From IMG/VR virus record IMGVR_UViG_3300046011_003269, positions 1 to 24,063 of that record: DNA of 24,063 bases; one strand, 5' to 3'. This document shows, piece by piece, positions 21,144 to 24,063 of the stretch. Source of the stretch: a virus. Position numbers and translations under genes: made by a program. How positions within the stretch are numbered: position 1 is the stretch's first letter; each line of letters starts with the position of its first letter. Below the pieces are notes generated by a model. That model had not been told where the DNA came from. It made no database searches and was given only the letters and a program-made list of their open reading frames with translations.

Positions 21144-21162
21144 GGCCGGCATTGCGCCGGCC
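21144..21162 (-). other. GC-rich hairpin between clamp gene and next gene
   Basis: A perfect 7-bp stem (GGCCGGC / GCCGGCC) with a 5-nt loop lies 6 nt after the clamp-gene stop on the leftward strand. No U-tract follows (ACAAATCAAC). It is probably a transcript stabiliser, an attenuator or a processing site rather than a full terminator. Confidence 0.5.
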
Positions 21163-21168
21163 CCAGTA

Positions 21169-21711
21169 CTAAAGCGCCCAGGATGGCGGTAAATCATTCA
21201 TACCTGTGAATTTGAGGCGCGTTGGCATTAACAAACCAAAGCCATCAACATCAGGGCCAAATGATATTAACGCTGCTGAGTAGCCATTATGATTAACGCA
21301 AGTCGGCGTTCCTTTGCCTAGCGCTTTTGCAACTTTGGCAAAGTCTCCAAGATATGTGAGATTGAATTGTGCCGTCTCATTATTTAATTCTTTTGGCACA
21401 ATGCGCCGCCAATCGGGAAATGTGCCTTCAATAGGCGTGAAGATTATATTGCCTAATATATTGCCATTTAGCTCAACGGTTTCTTCTTTAGTCTTTAGCG
21501 CGTTGACGGTTTCAATAGGAATTATAATGTCTACTGGCGCACCGTCGTACGTCTCAGCTTGCCTAAATGCCGTCAGACGATGGCCGTCAGTGGCGACAAT
21601 AAACACACCCTTACCACTGGCTTGAATAGCTACGCCTTTTAGATAATAGCGCGTCTCTTCCTTACTTGTGACAAGTGCAGCAGCTTTAAGATAGTTCACG
21701 TTAATTTTCAT
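21169..21711 (-). CDS. Miniature DNA polymerase III beta-like sliding clamp
   Basis: A 180-residue protein with clear beta-clamp motifs: RYYLKGVAIQ, VFIVATDGHRLTAFR (about 37-50), IIPIETVNAL and EGTFPDWRRIVP (about 94-105). Near the C-terminus it has GLLMPTR, resembling the MPMRL end of bacterial DnaN. It is half the length of DnaN (about 366), so it holds at most two of the three clamp domains and would have to form a higher oligomer to encircle DNA. Alternatively it may bind clamp partners without forming a ring. A GAAGGGAAAG ribosome site and a dedicated promoter lie directly upstream. A clamp in a phage with its own PolA is notable. Confidence 0.85.
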   Translation of the reverse strand: MKINVNYLKAAALVTSKEETRYYLKGVAIQASGKGVFIVATDGHRLTAFRQAETYDGAPVDIIIPIETVNALKTKEETVELNGNILGNIIFTPIEGTFPDWRRIVPKELNNETAQFNLTYLGDFAKVAKALGKGTPTCVNHNGYSAALISFGPDVDGFGLLMPTRLKFTGMNDLPPSWAL

Positions 21712-21747
21712 TTTACTTTCCCTTCATTAGGACAAATAGACAGTAGG

Positions 21748-21775
21748 ACACTAACACAGTTTTTTTGTTAGTCAA
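21748..21775 (-). promoter_or_regulatory. Putative promoter for the clamp gene (leftward)
   Basis: Reading leftward: TTGACT (21775-21770), a 16-bp spacer with AACAAAAAAA, then an extended TGT-TAGTGT -10 (21753-21748). It is 37 bp from the clamp ATG. The 23 bases at 21755-21777 are repeated exactly at 22085-22107. Its -35 overlaps the end of the 47-aa gene upstream. Confidence 0.65.
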
Positions 21776-21777
21776 TA
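21755..21777. repeat. 23-bp direct repeat, copy 1
   Basis: Identical to 22085-22107, 330 bp apart. It covers the -35 hexamer and A-tract spacer of a leftward promoter. The run of seven T/A and the flanking CACAG and TTAGTCAATA are preserved in both copies. Confidence 0.9.
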
Positions 21778-21911
21778 GGCTCTATTACCAGTGTGCTTCC
21801 GCGATGCAGGTTCACATAACGCAGGCCTATTTCGATGGCTTCCTCGCGCGTGGCGCATATGCCGCTCTCGACTAGCGCGTGATATCTATTTAATACTTGG
21901 AATGTATACAT
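21768..21911 (-). CDS. Small hypothetical protein (47 aa)
   Basis: MYTFQVLNRYHALVESGICA, then TREEAIEIGLRYVNLHRGST and VIEPID. The small alpha/beta pattern has a conserved-looking TREEA-E-G-R motif. A CAGGAA element lies 8 nt before the ATG. The start codon falls inside a TGTATACA palindrome (21903-21910), and its TAA is part of the clamp promoter. No family is recognised. Confidence 0.6.
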   Translation of the reverse strand: MYTFQVLNRYHALVESGICATREEAIEIGLRYVNLHRGSTLVIEPID

Positions 21912-21932
21912 GACTTGTGTTCCTGGGTTGAG

Positions 21933-21950
21933 GGGGCGCTTGCGCGCCCC
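21933..21950. other. GC-rich hairpin directly after the 30-aa gene
   Basis: A perfect 7-bp stem (GGGGCGC / GCGCCCC) has a 4-nt loop. On the leftward transcript it begins directly after the TAA at 21951 and ends about 22 nt before the next ATG. Read rightward it is followed by TTATTTTA, so it would be a better terminator for rightward transcription. Confidence 0.55.
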
Positions 21951-22043
21951 TTATTTTAGTATTGGCTCGAATGCGACGGCTAAGATTAGAAGGCCAACAA
22001 AAGCGCTCGAGACAGTGAAGAGAAGGTCTAAAAGCTTGGTCAT
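21951..22043 (-). CDS. 30-residue single-TM peptide, first gene of leftward operon
   Basis: MTKLLDLLFTV leads into a hydrophobic stretch (SSAFVGLLILAVAF) and ends EPILK. The ATG lies about 35 bp after the leftward promoter. An AAAGGAC element is some 13 nt upstream, which is long. A nearer ATG ten bases before (other frame) has the same problem. The start codon sits inside the first pair of TTGGTC repeats. Role unknown. Confidence 0.5.
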   Translation of the reverse strand: MTKLLDLLFTVSSAFVGLLILAVAFEPILK

Positions 22044-22077
22044 TTTTGGTCATGTCCTTTCGTGATTCGATGATTAG

Positions 22078-22105
22078 ACTTTAGCACAGTTTTTTTGTTA
22101 GTCAA
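22078..22105 (-). promoter_or_regulatory. Putative promoter at the head of the leftward operon
   Basis: Reading leftward: TTGACT (22105-22100), 16-bp A-tract spacer, extended -10 TGC-TAAAGT (22083-22078). The -35 and spacer are identical to the clamp promoter. It would transcribe the 30-aa and 47-aa genes and then the rest of the operon. Confidence 0.65.
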
Positions 22106-22107
22106 TA
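22085..22107. repeat. 23-bp direct repeat, copy 2
   Basis: Identical to 21755-21777. It lies between the first gene of the leftward operon and the repeat-rich region, and contains the -35 and spacer of the outer leftward promoter. Confidence 0.9.
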
Positions 22108-22253
22108 ACTTTTTTGGCAAAAGCAAATTATTTTTGTTTGTTGGTCTTGTTTGGTCACGTTTTGGTTATTGTTTTGGGGTTGGATGACCCAAACGTAAAC
22201 GACTAATATTGCGGGCTAAAGTGGCTTGTTTGGTCTTATTGGTCTTTTTTATA

Positions 22254-22265
22254 TTAACTAGTTAA
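22254..22265. promoter_or_regulatory. 12-bp perfect palindrome (TTAACTAGTTAA)
   Basis: The palindrome lies at the AT-rich centre of the control region, between the two TTGGTC arrays and next to a run of ten A. It may be an operator or part of a melting element. Confidence 0.6.
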
Positions 22266-22274
22266 AAAAAAAAT

Positions 22275-22308
22275 ATTGTATACATATATATGTAGGTGTG
22301 TATACAAT
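22275..22308. promoter_or_regulatory. Paired TGTATACA palindromes forming an inverted repeat
   Basis: ATTGTATACA (22275-22284) and TGTATACAAT (22299-22308) are 10-bp inverted arms 14 bp apart. Each contains the 8-bp palindrome TGTATACA, with centres 22 bp (two helical turns) apart. Another exact copy is at 21903-21910 and a 7/8 match (TGTATACT) at 22463-22470. This pattern suits operators of a dimeric repressor. Confidence 0.7.
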
Positions 22309-22337
22309 CCTCCATATTTGGCGCGATTTTTTTCCGA

Positions 22338-22454
22338 TGACCAAAAGACCAAGATGACCATAAGCCCCCTCTCTGCTACGTCATTCTCTCCCCATGTCTA
22401 CATTCAATATGCTAGCGTGAATGCAACCCCGCAACACATGACCAAAATGACCAA
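22338..22454 (-). repeat. Right half of TTGGTC repeat array (inverted orientation)
   Basis: The complementary form WGACCAA occurs at 22338 and 22346, with a degenerate TGACCAT at 22355, and again at 22439 and 22448. Spacing is 8-9 bp. The orientation is opposite to the left half, so the two halves face each other across the AT-rich centre. Confidence 0.85.
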
Positions 22455-22588
22455 GGCCTGAATGTATACTTAGTTTATGTAAACATGTTGACATTTAATT
22501 CTCAAGGTTTAGTTGACATTCGATCCGCTTGGCCGGCAATCGACGGGGGGACTGGGCCTTGCGTGGTCTGGGAATATCTACGCAGGGA

Positions 22589-22616
22589 TTGCACAAACTT
22601 TTTTTTATTTTAAAAA
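22589..22616 (+). promoter_or_regulatory. Possible promoter of the terminase/late genes
   Basis: TTGCAC (22589-22594), a 16-bp T-rich spacer, then TAAAAA (22611-22616), ending 18 bp before the small-terminase ATG. The 11-bp stretch ATTGCAYAAAC is shared with the rightward promoter at 10384-10394. The -10 match is only moderate. Confidence 0.4.
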
Positions 22617-22634
22617 TGTGTTACAAAAGATTCT

Positions 22635-23159
22635 ATGTTTGAAAGCTTGCCATACGAGCCTCGTAAAATAGAGGCTACAGAAAAGAATCTCGAACTGATC
22701 TACGAGGCCGCGCGTAAAGGACTCAAAGGTGACGCGCTCGCGTTAGCTGCCGGCATGCTGCCGGTTGAGTATCGCCGGCTGGTGCAGTTCGATCCTATTG
22801 CTGAGTATGCGGAGATTAAAGGCCGCGCAGATGGCGAGATGGAGATGGCTGGCGTCTTACGCACAGCCGCGTTAAACGGCGACACTAAAGCGGCGCTCGA
22901 CATACTAAAACATGTGCATAAGTGGACTGCACCACAGTCGATGCAGATCCAAGTCGAGCAACGCATATCTATCTTAGCGGCGCTTGAAGAAGCGCAGACC
23001 AGAGTTATCGAAGGGCAGGTATTGGATGCAAGTGCCGATTTACTCAGCGGAAGAAGAACAGAAGCTGATGGCGACGCTCTGGAGTCCAACGCTGAAGAAC
23101 GACCCGCTGGCGTTCGTGCGTCTGGCCTTCCCGTGGAAGAAACCTGGGACACCGCTTGA
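22635..23159 (+). CDS. Terminase small subunit
   Basis: A 174-residue protein that would recognise phage DNA and hand it to the large subunit. Residues 10-50 look like a helix-turn-helix (KNLELIYEAARKGLKGDALA, then LAAGMLPVEYRRLV). The central block (EMEMAGVLRTAALNGDTKAA, then LDILKHVHKW at about 85-95) is the pattern of small terminases from podoviruses and siphoviruses with the same large subunit. The ribosome site is poor (ACAAAAGATTCT before the ATG), so initiation may be weak or leaderless-like. The final 44 codons overlap the large-subunit gene out of frame, an unusually long overlap for this phage. Confidence 0.8.
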   Translation: MFESLPYEPRKIEATEKNLELIYEAARKGLKGDALALAAGMLPVEYRRLVQFDPIAEYAEIKGRADGEMEMAGVLRTAALNGDTKAALDILKHVHKWTAPQSMQIQVEQRISILAALEEAQTRVIEGQVLDASADLLSGRRTEADGDALESNAEERPAGVRASGLPVEETWDTA

Positions 23160-24063
23160 GTTCTTCGACGGCCCGCGCCAATGGCAGCGCGAGGTTCTGA
23201 TCGAGCTGCGCGAGCACATTAAGGCTAACAACGGTAAGATAGACTTTGAGACGCTACGGCTGGCGGTATCATCGGGGCGCGGTATCGGTAAGTCAGCCCT
23301 TGTGTCATGGCTGACGATCTGGATGCTGACGACAAGAATAGGTTCTACCACGATAGTGTCTGCTAACTCAGAGGCGCAGCTCCGTAGCGTCACCTGGGCT
23401 GAGATTACCAAGTGGCTGAGTATGTCAATACACAGTCACTGGTTCGAGGTCAGCGCAACGCGAGTGCTACCGGCGAAGTGGATAGCGGAGTTAGTAGAGA
23501 AAGACCTGAAACTCGGAACGCGCTATTGGGGCGTAGAAGGGCGGTTGTGGAGTGCAGAGAATCCTGACGCATATGCTGGCGTGCATAACTTCGCGGGTGT
23601 CATGCTGGTATTCGATGAGGCGAGCGGAATTGATGATAGTATCTGGTCAGTTGCAGCGGGCTTTTTTACGGAAAATACCCCTAATCGCTTTTGGTTGTGC
23701 TTCAGCAACCCCCGTCGTAACTCTGGTTACTTTTATGAGTGTTTTAACTCCAAGCGAGACTTTTGGCGAAATAAAATTGTCGATGCCCGCTCCGTCGAAG
23801 GCACGGATAAGGCCGTCTACCAACAGATCATTGACGAGTATGGCCCCGACTCAAGCGCAGCCCACGTCGAGGTCTACGGTCAGTTCCCCAACGCCAGCGA
23901 CGACCAGTTCATCGGAAACGCGCTGGTTGACGAGGCAATGGAACGTCCCGCTATATCCGACCAGTCCGCGCCCATCGTGGTCGGAGTGGATCCAGCACGC
24001 TTTGGTGCCGACGCCACCGTCATCGCCATAAGGCAGGGCCGCGACATACTGAGCATCCGACGA
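23026..24063 (+). CDS. Terminase large subunit (N-terminal 346 residues, runs off window)
   Basis: The packaging motor ATPase and nuclease. The start MQVPIYSAEEEQKLM is preferred over a later MATLW because an AAGGGCAGG site precedes it. The N-terminus holds the FVRLAFPW and GPRQWQREVL adaptor motifs, Walker A SSGRGIGKS at about 82-90 and Walker B MLVFDEASGID with Asp197-Glu198. Coupling-motif-like FSNPRRNSGYF follows. The nuclease domain begins with VVGVDPARFGADATVIA, first metal ligand Asp322. The frame is open to the last base, so the remaining nuclease residues and the portal are expected just beyond the window. It overlaps the small subunit gene by 134 nt. Confidence 0.93.
   Translation, partial: MQVPIYSAEEEQKLMATLWSPTLKNDPLAFVRLAFPWKKPGTPLEFFDGPRQWQREVLIELREHIKANNGKIDFETLRLAVSSGRGIGKSALVSWLTIWMLTTRIGSTTIVSANSEAQLRSVTWAEITKWLSMSIHSHWFEVSATRVLPAKWIAELVEKDLKLGTRYWGVEGRLWSAENPDAYAGVHNFAGVMLVFDEASGIDDSIWSVAAGFFTENTPNRFWLCFSNPRRNSGYFYECFNSKRDFWRNKIVDARSVEGTDKAVYQQIIDEYGPDSSAAHVEVYGQFPNASDDQFIGNALVDEAMERPAISDQSAPIVVGVDPARFGADATVIAIRQGRDILSIRR

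Larger units (their letters stand above)
22036..22245 (+). repeat. Left half of TTGGTC repeat array (three phased pairs)
   Basis: TTGGTCA or TTGGTCT occurs at 22036 and 22046, at 22141 and 22151, and at 22230 and 22239, all in the same orientation. Spacing within pairs is 10, 10 and 9 bp, about one helical turn. A degenerate TTGGTTA is at 22162. The outer pair lies over the start of the 30-aa gene, the others in noncoding DNA. The arrangement suggests cooperative binding of a protein to one face of the helix. Confidence 0.85.
22106..22634. other. Noncoding, repeat-rich control region, candidate replication origin
   Basis: About 530 bp hold no convincing gene. A 61-codon rightward frame at 22276-22461 has no ribosome site and runs through repeats. 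The region contains most of two oppositely oriented TTGGTC arrays, an AT-rich centre (about 22240-22300), two palindromic elements, two TTGACATT repeats 25 bp apart (22488 and 22513) and a promoter-like sequence before the small terminase gene. It separates the leftward early operon from the rightward packaging genes. No canonical DnaA box (TTATCCACA) was found in it. Confidence 0.65.

Noticed and set aside
22276-22461. 61-codon rightward frame in the control region
   Set aside because: It starts inside a TGTATACA palindrome, has no ribosome site, and its MTKMTKA end is simply the translation of the TTGGTC repeats.
23552-24031. 159-codon rightward frame
   Set aside because: It is an out-of-frame shadow of the large terminase, which has intact Walker and nuclease motifs in its own frame.
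1-24063. tRNA, rRNA, CRISPR array, insertion sequence or integrase
   Set aside because: None was recognised when reading both strands. Small tRNA genes cannot be excluded without a covariance search.

Overview
The window is about 24 kb of a tailed dsDNA bacteriophage with a short, podovirus-type tail. The clearest anchors are the C-terminus of a P22 gp10-like packaged-DNA stabilisation protein, a tail-collar fibre, three consecutive ejection-type virion proteins, a GH108 lysozyme with Rz/Rz1-type spanins, a family A DNA polymerase, a primase-helicase and both terminase subunits. Two-component spanins imply a Gram-negative host. An alphaproteobacterial host is only an impression from protein style. 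No integrase, excisionase or recognisable CI-like repressor is present, so the lifestyle is undecided. No tRNA, rRNA, CRISPR array or insertion sequence was seen.

Layout. (1) 3-6443 (+): end of the late virion block in P22-like order (gp10-like, head or tail fibre, collar fibre, gp7-like, gp20-like, gp16-like). (2) 6440-7819 (+): a single-TM protein and the lysis genes (muramidase, a 31-aa lipoprotein, a holin-like peptide, i-spanin, o-spanin). (3) 7709-10374 (-): VRR-NUC nuclease, HNH-AP2 endonuclease, SNF2-type helicase, a small protein and a DUF6378-like protein. (4) 10437-19003 (+): long replication operon with a Cas4/RecB-like DUF2800 nuclease, two unknown proteins, small coiled-coil and membrane proteins, DNA polymerase, primase-helicase, a small HTH protein and a terminal hypothetical gene. 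(5) 19131-22043 (-): leftward operon of small genes that includes a DnaA domain IV-like HTH protein and a miniature beta-clamp, closed by a terminator at 19006-19035. (6) About 22044-22634: a repeat-rich noncoding region that looks like an origin and control region. (7) 22635-24063 (+): terminase small and large subunits, the latter running off the window. The late block probably continues past the right end and rejoins the left end on a circular or permuted map.

Nearly every gene overlaps its neighbour by 1-20 nt (ATGA, TAATG or TGATG junctions), so translation is probably coupled. The few real gaps tend to hold a GC-rich hairpin directly after a stop codon. Two identical 23-bp promoter elements start the leftward operon. 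A very similar A-tract promoter starts the rightward replication operon, so these operons probably share control.

Most noteworthy: (a) ten exact TTGGTC hexamers at 22036-22454, in phased pairs whose orientation flips around an AT-rich centre carrying palindromes; (b) a stand-alone DnaA domain IV-like protein and a mini-clamp in a phage that carries its own PolA; (c) a 10-bp tandem duplication at 7826-7845 that appears to have removed the original stop of the DUF6378-like gene, extending it antisense through the o-spanin; (d) about ten tiny genes that ordinary length cut-offs would miss.
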